Source: Desulfovibrio sp. 86 (GTDB lineage: Bacteria > Desulfobacterota > Desulfovibrionia > Desulfovibrionales > Desulfovibrionaceae). Taken from it: a stretch of 64,000 nt of DNA. Every line of letters starts with the position of its first letter. The stretch's first letter is position 1. The translations under genes and the position numbers were made by a program. The notes below the pieces were generated by a model. The model ran no database searches and was not told where the DNA came from. It saw only the letters and a list, made by a program, of their open reading frames with translations. Where the stretch lies: NCBI RefSeq assembly GCF_902702915.1, contig NZ_LR738849.1, positions 2,487,001 to 2,551,000 on the forward strand. The letters run 5' to 3'. Shown piece after piece: positions 7,515-15,998 of this stretch.

Positions 7515-9233
7515 CTATACGGGCACGATTTTGATTTTTATGCAGCCCTGACGACCTGCGGAACCGCCGCTACCCGGGTAACTGCCTGCCGCCCAGCCTG
7601 CTGTCCCCCCGGCCCCGCCAGAGCCGCCATTGCCGTAGTAGCCGTCATAGGAGGTCGCTCCACTGCCGCCACTGCCGCCGCCCCAGTAAGTATAGGCAGA
7701 CCCAGCGCCAGCCGCACTGCCGTAGGATGTTCCGCCCGCACCGCCATAACCACCCCTAAGCTCCTCACCAGACCAACCGGTGGCGGGTTCACCATTTCCA
7801 CCGCCGCCACCGCCACGCGCAGTAAGCAGTCCTCCAAAAGAGGATGCACCACTTACTCCGCCAACAGTAAGTACATACGATGCGTTTTTTGTCAGGGTTT
7901 GCGTAATTTGTGTACGCTCGCCAGCACCTCCGCCACCGCCACCGCCGCCGTGCAATTCCCATGTACGGTCTTCATTGTAGCCGCTTACCCCCTTTCCCCC
8001 GGCACCCCCGTTGCCGCCTCCACCAACAGCCGTTATTTGATAACGGCCCGTTTCTGGTACAACCCATGTACGAGAGGAAGTAATAACCTGTTCACCTATA
8101 ATGCCAACCAGTCTGTCGAATGCCGTTTTTACTCCCTTGGGGGAAATGGAGATGCCGCTTGTAGCATCGGCGTTCTGCTCAAAGTCATCGACCAGCTTGA
8201 CGTGCCCGAAAAACTGACTGTCGCCCTTGCCGTATTTTTCTCCGCTTTCATTCAAGTGGGCAGCAAGCGAAAGCGTACCGGGGGCGGGTAAGCCTTGTCC
8301 CTCTTCAGTAGGGCCTGAGACATCAAGACCAGCTCCAACAATGACCGTTCCAGCACCATATTTTGTCGCTAGCTTAATCTCCGGCGGCGGGGGAACAGAA
8401 ATTATTCCCCCTTCCGTCACGGCAATACCTTCGCCGATTTTAACAAAGCCAAGTTTATCAGATGTGGCGGGGCCGACATTGGCCAAATTTTGCGCATGGT
8501 TGGCTTCCATTTGGGCGCGGTCGGCCTCTGATTGCGCTCTGTCCGCCTCGCTTGAGGCCCTGTTGAGTTCTGCGGCAACGGCCTGCCGCGCATCGTCTGC
8601 CGCCGCCCCGGCCGCCGCTTGTGCGACGTTGGCCGCGCCCTGCGCCCTGTCAGCCTGCGCCGTTGCGGCAATAACCGCTGTTGCCGCCGCTGCCGCAACG
8701 GCAGCCGAGGCCCCCGCCGCGCTGGCCGCTGCCTGCGCGGCGCTTTGTCCTGCCGCTGTCTTGGCTGCATGGGCGGCGCTGCTGGCGCTTTGCGCGTCGT
8801 CACGGGCGGCGTACACTTCAAGCACCATATCCTGCGGCGATTTGTCGCTGGTGGCGGGCAGGATGACGGCCCGGCGCATCATCTCCAGCGTCTGCTGACG
8901 TTCCGCCGTGGCCTGATCCAGAGCGTCTTCAATGACCTGCGGGTCAAAGCGGGAGGCGCTGACAAGGTTCACCTCCTGCGTAAAGGGCATATTGCGGGTG
9001 ACGGCCAGCTTCCAGCCAGCGGGAAGGGGCGCGGCCTCATGCAGGTAGACAATTTCGCCGCCGGACGCGCCGATATCAGCTGTCCATCCAGAGGCTTCAG
9101 TGGTCGCGCCGTCAGGGGAAGTGAGCGTGACCACAAGCTGTGACGCATCCCACACCTTGAAGCTGAAGGGAAAGCGCGTGGCCGCGTCATTACCTTCATA
9201 GACGGCCCGGCTGGGACTATAGGGCATGGTCAT
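7515..9233 (-). CDS. Tail fibre with Gly-rich receptor-binding tip
   Basis: A 572-residue fibre. Residues 1-120 resemble the T7 gp17-type adaptor (YEGNDAATRFPFSFKVWDASQLVV; RFDPQVIEDALDQATAERQQTLE), which attaches to the tail. Residues about 140-260 are an Ala/Ser/Gln coiled coil. Residues about 400-560 are a Gly-rich domain with repeated G-G-x-G-G-x runs ending in GCIKIKIVPV. Gly-rich tips of this sort build polyglycine helices in some phage adhesins. ATG at 9233 has GAGG eight bases upstream. Confidence 0.85.
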   Translation of the reverse strand: MTMPYSPSRAVYEGNDAATRFPFSFKVWDASQLVVTLTSPDGATTEASGWTADIGASGGEIVYLHEAAPLPAGWKLAVTRNMPFTQEVNLVSASRFDPQVIEDALDQATAERQQTLEMMRRAVILPATSDKSPQDMVLEVYAARDDAQSASSAAHAAKTAAGQSAAQAAASAAGASAAVAAAAATAVIAATAQADRAQGAANVAQAAAGAAADDARQAVAAELNRASSEADRAQSEADRAQMEANHAQNLANVGPATSDKLGFVKIGEGIAVTEGGIISVPPPPEIKLATKYGAGTVIVGAGLDVSGPTEEGQGLPAPGTLSLAAHLNESGEKYGKGDSQFFGHVKLVDDFEQNADATSGISISPKGVKTAFDRLVGIIGEQVITSSRTWVVPETGRYQITAVGGGGNGGAGGKGVSGYNEDRTWELHGGGGGGGGAGERTQITQTLTKNASYVLTVGGVSGASSFGGLLTARGGGGGGNGEPATGWSGEELRGGYGGAGGTSYGSAAGAGSAYTYWGGGSGGSGATSYDGYYGNGGSGGAGGTAGWAAGSYPGSGGSAGRQGCIKIKIVPV

Positions 9234-9261
9234 AAATATATCCTCGCTGTTATGTGTGCGG

Positions 9262-9308
9262 CCCGCTGGAGCAGCTTACAAATGAAATGGGTTGGCTGCT
9301 CTAGCGGG
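9262..9308 (-). repeat. Palindromic repeat family C overlapping a stop codon
   Basis: Near-perfect 14-base arms (CCCGCTGGAGCAGC and GCTGCTCTAGCGGG) enclose TTACAAATGAAATGGGTTG. Related copies lie at 48562 and 59994. The TAG stop of the tail-tube A gene lies in one arm. Confidence 0.8.
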
Positions 9309-9891
9309 TGGCAAGCCAGGAATCCTCCGCCGGTTTTTCGCTGCGCTCCGAGGCCGCCGCCTCGCGCGCCGGAGGAAGGCTGGCTGTGTAAAGCTGTTCC
9401 AGTTCGGCGGCTTTTTGCCCATTGCCCTTGAGCAGGGGCACGGCCACAAGGGCCGCCAGTTTGCGGGCCAGCATATGAGCGAAAAGATCGTCAAACAGAC
9501 GGCTGTTGCGCACGTCTTCAGTGTACAGAAGCAGGGCGCGCGAGGCGTTTGTCAAAAGCAGGGAGGCGTCGCCCGCCGTATTCAGGGCAAGGCAGAAGGG
9601 CCTGTCCGAGATGCCCTCGTGCCGCACCGCGTGCACCTTGAGGCAGTTTTCAGGCAGGGCGTAGGCAAAGCGGTATTCCGGCCCGTAGCCCTGCGGCAGG
9701 GCCTGCAAGGCCAGCCATGCCCTGCGCTGGGCAAAGCTCCAGGGAAAATCGCGCAATACCTGACGCCGGGCAGAATCCCAATACAAACGGCACTGCAGAA
9801 CTTCGGGCGTGCTTTCACGCTCGGAAGCCACGCTGCGCGCGCCCAGAAAACCAAGAGCGCGGTTCCAGATGTCAATCTGGCTGATGGTCAT
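9301..9891 (-). CDS. Podoviral tail tubular protein A-like (gp11-like) adaptor
   Basis: A 196-residue protein matching the gp11-type head-tail adaptor of short-tailed phages: IDIWNRALGFLGARSV near the start, then DSARRQVLRDFPWSFAQRRAWLAL, and FDDLFAHMLARKLAALVAVPLLKG near the end. It joins the portal to the nozzle. It is separated from the upstream cement gene by a terminator and a family A repeat. Its stop codon lies within a family C palindrome, so the end of the gene may have been redrawn by repeat insertion. Confidence 0.88.
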   Translation of the reverse strand: MTISQIDIWNRALGFLGARSVASERESTPEVLQCRLYWDSARRQVLRDFPWSFAQRRAWLALQALPQGYGPEYRFAYALPENCLKVHAVRHEGISDRPFCLALNTAGDASLLLTNASRALLLYTEDVRNSRLFDDLFAHMLARKLAALVAVPLLKGNGQKAAELEQLYTASLPPAREAAASERSEKPAEDSWLATR

Positions 9892-9913
9892 GTCGCCTCC
9901 TGTGGGTGAAGAA

Positions 9914-9949
9914 TGAAAAAAGCCTCCGGCGGCCAGGCCAGCCGGAGGC
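9914..9949 (-). terminator. Intrinsic terminator inside the late operon
   Basis: On the minus strand, the 9-base arms GCCTCCGGC and GCCGGAGGC around a 10-base loop are followed by TTTTTTC. It lies after the cement gene and before the tail-tube gene, so head and tail genes may be expressed at different levels. Confidence 0.85.
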
Positions 9950-9975
9950 GTGGGATGTTGTTGTCACTATGGGAT

Positions 9976-10046
9976 GTTTTTGTGGGGGAGGGACCCTTTT
10001 GAAAAAGGGTCTCCTCCCCCACGCCCCCACCCCCTAAAACTTTTAT
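9976..10046 (+). repeat. Dispersed G/C-rich palindromic repeat, family A
   Basis: Second copy of the element at 3788, in plus orientation, between the capsid cement gene and the tail-tube gene. The hairpin core and the trailing CCCCCTAAAACTTTT are preserved. Confidence 0.9.
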
Positions 10047-10137
10047 TGTATTTTAGTATGGCATGAGAGCATTTCAATGCTGATGGGGCAGAGGCAGCGT
10101 CTTTACAACATTACACCACCGTGGAGGAGGCCAGCCC

Positions 10138-10581
10138 CTAGCCAGCCATAAGCGCCTTTTCATATGGCAGATCTTCCTCGCGCAGCAGAGCGGCGAAGAT
10201 GCTGCCCTGAGTGACGCTCTTGCCGCTCACGGGCGTGAGCGTGAACGTCAGGCGCAGCCAGCCCTTGCGCACCCCCTGCGGCAAAAAGCGGTGATAGGGA
10301 CGGGCTCCGGCGGCCAGGGCCGGGTTTTCCGACGAATGGGACACGCTAACCGTGGCTCCGGCCACGCTTGTCCAGGGGCCGCTGGCGGTATCGGCCTCTT
10401 CAAGCCCGATGGTCAGGGACTGCACCTCTTCGGGTTTGAAACCCTGCGTAACGGACAGTCGTAAGGGCATGGGCTCCATACGGCCCGGCAGCTTGAGGGC
10501 GTTGAGGGCCACGGCGGGCCCGGTGGCGCTGGCGGTGAGGGGGCCTTCAAACAGAATGGAATTGCGGTCAATAATAGCCAT
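10138..10581 (-). CDS. Capsid cement protein, Bbp16-like
   Basis: A 147-residue protein directly downstream of the capsid gene. It begins MAIIDRNSILFEG, followed by a beta-rich body (LRLSVTQGF, LTIGLEEADTASGPWTS, ending in SIFAALLREEDLPYEK). Sequence pattern and position fit the Bbp16 family of capsid-decorating proteins known from Bordetella phage BPP-1. ATG at 10581 has AAGGAG at a good distance; a longer in-frame extension upstream is low-complexity and probably untranslated. Confidence 0.72.
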   Translation of the reverse strand: MAIIDRNSILFEGPLTASATGPAVALNALKLPGRMEPMPLRLSVTQGFKPEEVQSLTIGLEEADTASGPWTSVAGATVSVSHSSENPALAAGARPYHRFLPQGVRKGWLRLTFTLTPVSGKSVTQGSIFAALLREEDLPYEKALMAG

Positions 10582-10614
10582 GGTGGCTCCTTGTTTGCTT
10601 ATGGCGTGGCGGTT

Positions 10615-10725
10615 GAAGTGTGGTGATTGTCCGTGGTGATGGCAGCGCGGCGATTGCCCGTGCTGATTGTCCGTGCTGATTCCCCGTGCCAATTGATGCG
10701 TGGTGATTGTCGCGTGCGGATGCGC
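10615..10725. repeat. Degenerate short tandem repeat between capsid and cement genes
   Basis: Several imperfect copies of a unit like GTGCTGATTGTCC or GTGGTGATTGTCC fill the gap between the major capsid and cement genes. No gene is supported here. It lengthens the leader of the cement gene. Confidence 0.6.
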
Positions 10726-10810
10726 AGGAGCTTCAGCGGCCCTGTCCGCAATCATATGCCATACGGGATACTTCGTTAGTGCGGGGTTTTCTTCACCGTC
10801 ATAAATCTGG

Positions 10811-11800
10811 TTACACAACGCTTTCGCTGGCCAGCACGGCGTCGCACTGGCGCACGGGGCGGCCATGCAGCACGGGAACAGCCTTGGAGTCAAAGAATTC
10901 GCCGTACTGCAACTGGACGTTGCCAGCGTCGGAATTTTGTAGTTCCAGCGCCGTGAGCACATCGGAATTGGCGTACCACACGGCTTTCTGGCGCAGGTGC
11001 TGGGGCATGCGGTTTTTGGCCTCGATGGTCAGCTTTTGCAGGTCCACAAAACCGCTCTGTCCCTTGCGTTTGCCAAGGGTGGACAGGGGCAGGTTGGCCA
11101 CGCGCACCACGGCGCGCCAGTCGCGCACGGCCAGGCCGCAGCGCCAGTTGTACTTGTCGCCCACCACCTGATACTTGCGGCCGTCGGGGTCCTGGGCCAT
11201 GTAAGTGTTGAGGTCTTCGTGCGAAAGACCGCCGGTGCTGCCCTTGGGGTAGATGCCATGCACGGCCTGCGCGCCCCAGGAAATGAGCCAGAGCGAGGTG
11301 CAGCCGCCCTCGTCACGGCCGCCCGCGTCCAGCACGTTTTTGGCGTCCTGCGCGGGATAGCGCATGGACAGGCCGTTGAATTCGTCGGGGTTGAGGTTGC
11401 TGTTGCCGTAAAAAAGCGTGGCGGCCACTTTCTGGCGCATGGCCTCGGCAAAGGACACGCCCTCGCTCATGCGAAATGCCTTGTCGCGGCTGCCGTAGAG
11501 GCGCAGCTCTTCCACGTCCAGCTCCATGATGGCCTCAAGAATGCCGCAGCCCTCCTTGACCTGCCCCCATTGGGACTTGGAGGGCGGCGTGCCCTGATAG
11601 AGCCTGCGCCAGTAGACTTCGGGCAGACCCGTGCGGATGCGGGTGAGGTGCCCGTCGCTCTGGTTGGATTCCATCCAGAGCACGTCGTCCATAATGTCAT
11701 TGGTCTTGTTCATCAGTTCGATGATCTGACCGGCCTTGTCGCCACGGTAAAACTGTTCCATTTCCGCCAGAGAAACCACAAGACCCGCAGAGTTGGACAT
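10811..11800 (-). CDS. Major capsid protein, podoviral type
   Basis: A 329-residue protein following the scaffold. It has the features of the Bbp17-like major capsid group: VVSLAEMEQFYRGDKAGQIIELMNK at the start, DGHLTRIRTGLPEVYWRRLYQG, and VSFAEAMRQKVAATLFYGN in the centre. CTSLWLISWGAQAVHGIYPKG and the late KAVWYANSDVLTALELQ are also present. ATG at 11800 has GAGG upstream; a longer start at 11833 is possible. It is expected to form the icosahedral shell. The 380 bases upstream hold a family B repeat. Confidence 0.88.
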   Translation of the reverse strand: MSNSAGLVVSLAEMEQFYRGDKAGQIIELMNKTNDIMDDVLWMESNQSDGHLTRIRTGLPEVYWRRLYQGTPPSKSQWGQVKEGCGILEAIMELDVEELRLYGSRDKAFRMSEGVSFAEAMRQKVAATLFYGNSNLNPDEFNGLSMRYPAQDAKNVLDAGGRDEGGCTSLWLISWGAQAVHGIYPKGSTGGLSHEDLNTYMAQDPDGRKYQVVGDKYNWRCGLAVRDWRAVVRVANLPLSTLGKRKGQSGFVDLQKLTIEAKNRMPQHLRQKAVWYANSDVLTALELQNSDAGNVQLQYGEFFDSKAVPVLHGRPVRQCDAVLASESVV

Positions 11801-11836
11801 GATTGCCTCGAATGTAGAAAGGTGAATGGACATTTA

Positions 11837-11992
11837 CGGAAACGCTGATTTATTCCGTTTGGCGGCGTTGCTTCGCTTTTTTTGAAACAGTCGAGGACGG
11901 AAGAGTCCACTCCTGCTTCAAAAAAAGATCGCGCCTTGCCAAACGCAATAACTGCGCGTTTCCAGGAGTCTCTTTAATCAGTGCTCCCTTAA
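11837..11992 (+). repeat. Dispersed 150-base long-hairpin repeat, family B
   Basis: The element runs from GGAAACGCTGATTTA to CAGTG and is one long imperfect palindrome (outer arms GGAAACGC and GCGCGTTTCC; inner arms CGTTTGGC/GCCAAACG and TTTTTTTGAA/TTCAAAAAAA). Full copies also lie at 22231 (minus) and 60042, with a fragment at 34891. It sits in the late operon between scaffold and capsid genes. The remaining bases up to 12180 hold no supported gene. Confidence 0.88.
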
Positions 11993-12180
11993 GAAGGGAG
12001 GCAGCCCCACTGGAAACCGTGGTGGAGCGTCTGCTGAAGCCGCGAGCGTGCAGTAAAAAGATTTCTGCCCGGAGCAGGATTTGGATGTTGTTTGCCCGTC
12101 CAGTGACCGAACCGCCCATGGCGGGCTGATGACAGGCGGGAAAAACCTGTGCAACAGCAGTAAGTTCCGGAGGGGGCGGG

Positions 12181-12861
12181 CTACTTGCGCGAGCTCCAGC
12201 CCGCATACATGCGCTCTTCAAGCGGGGGCATGCCGCCGCCCGGCTCGCCGCGCACCAGGCTGTCTTCCATAAGCGCGTCAGCCACCCTGTTGAAAAAGCG
12301 CAATACCTCCGGGTGGTTGCCATAGCCGCTTTCTTCAAGCAGCTTGCCTATGTGCCTGCCCTGATCAAAGCGGTCCAGAGCCAGCTGGGCGCGGGCCACA
12401 TTGGCGGCCATATGAACGCCGCCAAGCTGCGGGTCCTGCGCCACCTCCTCGCGCCACTGGCTGACCTGCTTTTGCCATTGCTCATGCCGGGCGGCCTCCT
12501 GCTGGCGCATGTGCTGCTCTATCTGGCGGTTAAGCAGTTCCTGCCCTGTGGCGTCATTGCCATTCTGGGCCGAATTCTGATCCGGGTTCTGGCCCTCTTT
12601 TGGGGCGGAACCATGCACCGTATTGGGGCCGGAATTGGGGCCGGAATTCTGGCCAACGGCAGAGCCTGACGCGCCGCCGGGCATCCTGCCATGGCCGCCT
12701 TGACCGCGCTGGCCGCCATACCCGCCAGAGTTTGCCGTCCCGTCAAAACCGCCCGATGCGCCGAGCCAGGTATTTGCGCCTGTCGGGCTGTTTGCCGGCG
12801 CCGCGCCGGGGGCGCTGTCCTGTGCCGATGCCGATGCGGTGGTAAAAGCGTCATACGTCAT
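12181..12861 (-). CDS. Capsid scaffold protein
   Basis: A 226-residue protein immediately before the capsid gene. The first 110 residues are Gly/Ala/Asn/Pro low complexity. Residues about 115-200 are strongly charged and helical (EQHMRQQEAARHEQWQKQVSQWREEV), as in phage scaffolds. No protease motif is seen. It ends PPLEERMYAGWSSRK; PLEERMYA (213-220) recurs exactly in the unlinked protein at 36696. ATG at 12861 has GAGG upstream and overlaps the Bbp19-like gene by 11 bases. Role inferred from position and composition. Confidence 0.75.
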   Translation of the reverse strand: MTYDAFTTASASAQDSAPGAAPANSPTGANTWLGASGGFDGTANSGGYGGQRGQGGHGRMPGGASGSAVGQNSGPNSGPNTVHGSAPKEGQNPDQNSAQNGNDATGQELLNRQIEQHMRQQEAARHEQWQKQVSQWREEVAQDPQLGGVHMAANVARAQLALDRFDQGRHIGKLLEESGYGNHPEVLRFFNRVADALMEDSLVRGEPGGGMPPLEERMYAGWSSRK

Positions 12862-13195
12862 GTTCGTCCTCTCTGTTCTCAAGCAGTTTCGGCAAGTTGC
12901 CGGGGTCGGAGCGTTGCACAAGGTGCAGCAGGGTCATGCCCACATAGCGGCGGCCCTCGGCAAAGGCCAGGCGCGCGGCCTCGTGCGCGCCCGCTGCGCC
13001 GCTGTCGCCGTTGGCGAGGTTCAGGGCGCAGAAGCACTGGCACTGGTGGACAAGCCAGCGAAGGAACAGCCGCCCCTGCCGCTGGGCCATGAGGCTGTTG
13101 ACGGCGTCGCGCAGTTGGCGCTCGGCCTCCTCCATCCGTTGGCGGGCTTCCCCTTCCTGCCTGTGCGCCTGTTCGTACGGGGCGAATATGTCCAT
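12851..13195 (-). CDS. Bbp19-like phage protein
   Basis: A 114-residue protein with GRLFLRWLVHQCQCFCALNLANGD and a later LAFAEGRRYVGMTLLHLVQ, the two conserved blocks of the Bbp19 family. That family lies between portal and scaffold genes in BPP-1-like podoviruses. Function not established in the family. Its ATG overlaps the portal stop (ATGA) and its end overlaps the scaffold gene. Confidence 0.75.
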   Translation of the reverse strand: MDIFAPYEQAHRQEGEARQRMEEAERQLRDAVNSLMAQRQGRLFLRWLVHQCQCFCALNLANGDSGAAGAHEAARLAFAEGRRYVGMTLLHLVQRSDPGNLPKLLENREDEHDV

Positions 13196-15141
13196 CAGGG
13201 CGTCTCCTGCGGCCTGTCACGCCGAGTTTCTTCCATGCTGCGCGCGGCCGGGGCAGGGTTTGCTGCCGCCTGACCGCCAATTGCGCCAGTTTCGCCAGTT
13301 CCGCCGGTGCCGCCAATTGGGCCAGTTTCGGCAGCCCCGCAAGGCCCGCCAATGCCGTCAACTTGCGCCCGGGCCGCCCGCCCCAGCAGGGCCACAAGAC
13401 CGTCAAGTACCGTGCCCTGCCTGCCTTGCGGGTCTGTGAGCGGGCTTTGGGCAAGCTGCTTCACAAGGTCCGCCCCCTGTTTCAGGGAGTCGGTCAGGGC
13501 AGCGGCGCGCAGGGCATCGGCTCTGGCGGCGCGCAGCTGCTCACGTTCCTCAAGGGAGCGGGTGAGGCTCACGGGCAGGCCGAGGCTGTCGGCGTAATTG
13601 TCGAGCAGATGATCCACGTTGAGGGTGTCCAGAGCTTCGGGCCAGGCCGAGGATGCCCTGAGGGTCAGGGCCAGATACTGATCCGCCGCGCTGACGCCCA
13701 CCAGCTTTTGCGCCTGCGCCAGCAGGGAGACGAATTCCACCTTGAGGCGTCGTCCGGCCAGTTCGGGCGGGCAGGGCGGCAGCATGTCCATCTCGCGCAT
13801 GCATTCAAACGTTCTGTCCATAAGCGGGATAAAGAGTTCGTCGTGCAGGCGTTCCAGCACCGGGCCGATGAGAACCAGTTTTTCTTCTTCGCGGGCGGCG
13901 ATTTCGCTGGCGGTCACGCCGCTGCGGCCCTCCAGAATGAGTTTGAAAAGGTCGTTGTAGAGCCCTGATCTGATCTGGTTCTGCACGGATTCCATGGCCC
14001 GGCGGGCTGTGGACAGATCGGGGTTGACCTGCAGCAGCGGCGTCGCCGCCTGCGGGCTCTGGCCGGGGGCGCTGTCCACATAGTTGATGCCGCCGGGGGT
14101 CAGATCCAGCCCCACGGAGCGCAAGCCCGCCGACACGCTCATGGGCGGGTCCACAGCCTTGTGGATGGCCTTGAGCGTGGTGATGCCCATCTGTTGCAGC
14201 ATGCGGCAGTCGGGCAGGGCGTCCATGGCGGGCGAGCGCCCGTAGACGTCATTGCCCGCCACATCCCAGCGCGGGCCGAAACCGGGAAAATGCCTGAACC
14301 CCGATTCACGCAAGGGATGTTCGCCGCCGTCGCGTCCCTCAAGCCAGTAGACCGAGGCCACGGGCATGTGCATGGCCGCGAGCATGCCGGGCTGGCAGTC
14401 CACACGCGGATACACGGCCTGGATGACGCTGCGCCTTTCGTCCGCGTTGCGGCTGGCCGCCTCGCGCAGGGATTCGGGCAGGGCGGAAAGGCCGAAGGTC
14501 TGCACGATCTGGCGCAGGGTCATGCTTGAACGGCGAAAAACCGTGTCCACCTTGCGGGCGGCGTCGCAGTCCAGCACGTATTCTCCGGCGCAGAGCGGCA
14601 TAAAGCGGAAGCCCTGCGTGGGATCGGCCAGTTCAAAGGTAAAGGCCGTGCCAAAGGTCGCCAGTTCCGCATACAGCGTGTGCATGGCGTTGTAGAAGTT
14701 GCTGCGGTGAAAGACGGCGCGCATGCGCGTGGCCACTTCGTCCAGCCACGCCTGACCGGGGCGGCTGCGGGCCAGATCCGCATCGTCCAGCCCAAGGCGG
14801 AACCAGGGCCGGGCCGGGCTGGTCAGGCCGCCCTGAAGTCCGGCGGCCAGGGTGCGCATGGCCAGAATGCCCGTGGCGTCCACAAGGCCGCTGTTGAGCA
14901 TGGGGCTTTCCTGATCTTCCTGCCCCTGCTGCCGCAGACGGCAGCGCGTGGGCAAAAAGTGGTCGGCCAGACTTTGCCATGCCGTGTCCCAGGGGGAACG
15001 GCGGCGCAAAAGGGCCTGATACCTGCGGGCCAGGGCAGGCACGTCCGCGCGCACCGGCGGATGATCCCGCTCGCCGTCCGCGTGTTCAGCGACGGCCCCG
15101 GACGGTGGGGGCAGTGTCGTACTGTGGGATAGCCGCAACAC
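13195..15141 (-). CDS. Portal (head-to-tail connecting) protein
   Basis: A 648-residue podoviral portal. Typical blocks include RYQALLRRRSPWDTAWQSLADHFLPTR, LAAGLQGGLTSPARPWFRLGL, TLYAELATFGTAFTFEL and the long helix region after TASEIAAREEEKLVLIGPVLERL. It forms the dodecameric DNA entry ring. The last 70 residues are a Gly/Thr/Ala collagen-like tail (GGTGGTGETGAIGG) that looks like a lineage-specific addition. Start is GTG at 15141, only two bases after the stop of the upstream gene. Confidence 0.9.
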   Translation of the reverse strand: MLRLSHSTTLPPPSGAVAEHADGERDHPPVRADVPALARRYQALLRRRSPWDTAWQSLADHFLPTRCRLRQQGQEDQESPMLNSGLVDATGILAMRTLAAGLQGGLTSPARPWFRLGLDDADLARSRPGQAWLDEVATRMRAVFHRSNFYNAMHTLYAELATFGTAFTFELADPTQGFRFMPLCAGEYVLDCDAARKVDTVFRRSSMTLRQIVQTFGLSALPESLREAASRNADERRSVIQAVYPRVDCQPGMLAAMHMPVASVYWLEGRDGGEHPLRESGFRHFPGFGPRWDVAGNDVYGRSPAMDALPDCRMLQQMGITTLKAIHKAVDPPMSVSAGLRSVGLDLTPGGINYVDSAPGQSPQAATPLLQVNPDLSTARRAMESVQNQIRSGLYNDLFKLILEGRSGVTASEIAAREEEKLVLIGPVLERLHDELFIPLMDRTFECMREMDMLPPCPPELAGRRLKVEFVSLLAQAQKLVGVSAADQYLALTLRASSAWPEALDTLNVDHLLDNYADSLGLPVSLTRSLEEREQLRAARADALRAAALTDSLKQGADLVKQLAQSPLTDPQGRQGTVLDGLVALLGRAARAQVDGIGGPCGAAETGPIGGTGGTGETGAIGGQAAANPAPAARSMEETRRDRPQETP

Positions 15142-15143
15142 GA

Positions 15144-15356
15144 CTATTGCCCCAACAGTGTTTTTTGAGCGGCGTCCGCCCGGTTGAGCGGGCTTGTGTA
15201 CACCGAGGCGTTGATGCCCGCGGCCTTGCTGGCCTTGTCTTTCTGCGCCTGACGGGCGGCGGTGGCAGCCTCTGTAACAGGTTTTTGCACCTCCGGTTTG
15301 GGCGCGGGGGTAACTTCAGGAATACTGGGGGAACTGTAACCTCCACCAAAACCCAT
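15144..15356 (-). CDS. Likely internal in-frame start for the 70-residue virion-type protein
   Basis: Within the preceding gene, an ATG at 15356 has GGGAGG six bases upstream and opens the 70-residue Gly-start domain. The arrangement suggests that this domain is also made alone, or that two genes have fused by loss of a stop codon. Evidence is the ribosome site and the natural-looking start MGFGGG. Confidence 0.5.
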   Translation of the reverse strand: MGFGGGYSSPSIPEVTPAPKPEVQKPVTEAATAARQAQKDKASKAAGINASVYTSPLNRADAAQKTLLGQ

Positions 15357-15998
15357 AACGGCCTCCCTGGCTGTATGTTTTGCAAGATCTCGCGGCGTGC
15401 AGAGCACCAGCACGCCGTCCACATGACATTGTTTGCGGGCGTGCCAGCAGGCTTGCGGCAGGCGGCCCATGACGCGAAAACCGCAGGCTTCGGCCAGCCG
15501 CCACGCGTGGCGGTTGGGCGCGGGGCACAGGCCCGCAATGGCGGCGCAGTCCAGATGGGCGAATGCCCAGGCCAGGCAGCCGTGCGCCATGCGTACGGCC
15601 AGCCGCGCGGCAGTGCGAAATGTGGTAAAGTCAAATTCCCACACCTTGCCCCGGCGGGGCGCGAGCAGGGCGCAGCCCAGCATGGACGCCGTGCCGGGGT
15701 CGGGACTGGCCGTCGGGCCGTCGCCGGGTTGCGCCGCAGGCCCGCTCTGTTTTTCGCCAGAATGATGCGTTGAAACAGGGACTGTTTCAAAAGCAAAATG
15801 CCCCAGGGAATCGCCGCTTTCAGCAGCGTGGCAGCAGAGCAGCAGTCCACGCCGGGGCGAGGTGATGCGCCGCCAGTCCGCCAGAGTGGGCGCGGCGAGC
15901 GCGCTCATGGCGCAGCCAAGCAGCCCCTCGGTCTGCATGCGTAAAAAGATGGCGTCCCGCTGGGCCTGGCTGACGCTTGGCGCGTAGGTAAAAAGCAT
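15144..15998 (-). CDS. GNAT-like protein fused in frame to a small virion-type domain
   Basis: A 284-residue protein. Residues about 1-214 look like a GNAT domain (AHGCLAWAFAHLDCAAIAGL; NRHAWRLAEACGFRVMGRLPQAC; then HVDGVLVL). The last 70 residues start MGFGGGYSSPSIPEV and end SVYTSPLNRADAAQKTLLGQ, which resembles small stand-alone proteins between terminase and portal in related podoviruses. The start overlaps the terminase stop (TGATG). A Thr/Pro/Gly insert splits the GNAT part. Whether it acetylates anything is unknown. Confidence 0.7.
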   Translation of the reverse strand: MLFTYAPSVSQAQRDAIFLRMQTEGLLGCAMSALAAPTLADWRRITSPRRGLLLCCHAAESGDSLGHFAFETVPVSTHHSGEKQSGPAAQPGDGPTASPDPGTASMLGCALLAPRRGKVWEFDFTTFRTAARLAVRMAHGCLAWAFAHLDCAAIAGLCPAPNRHAWRLAEACGFRVMGRLPQACWHARKQCHVDGVLVLCTPRDLAKHTAREAVMGFGGGYSSPSIPEVTPAPKPEVQKPVTEAATAARQAQKDKASKAAGINASVYTSPLNRADAAQKTLLGQ

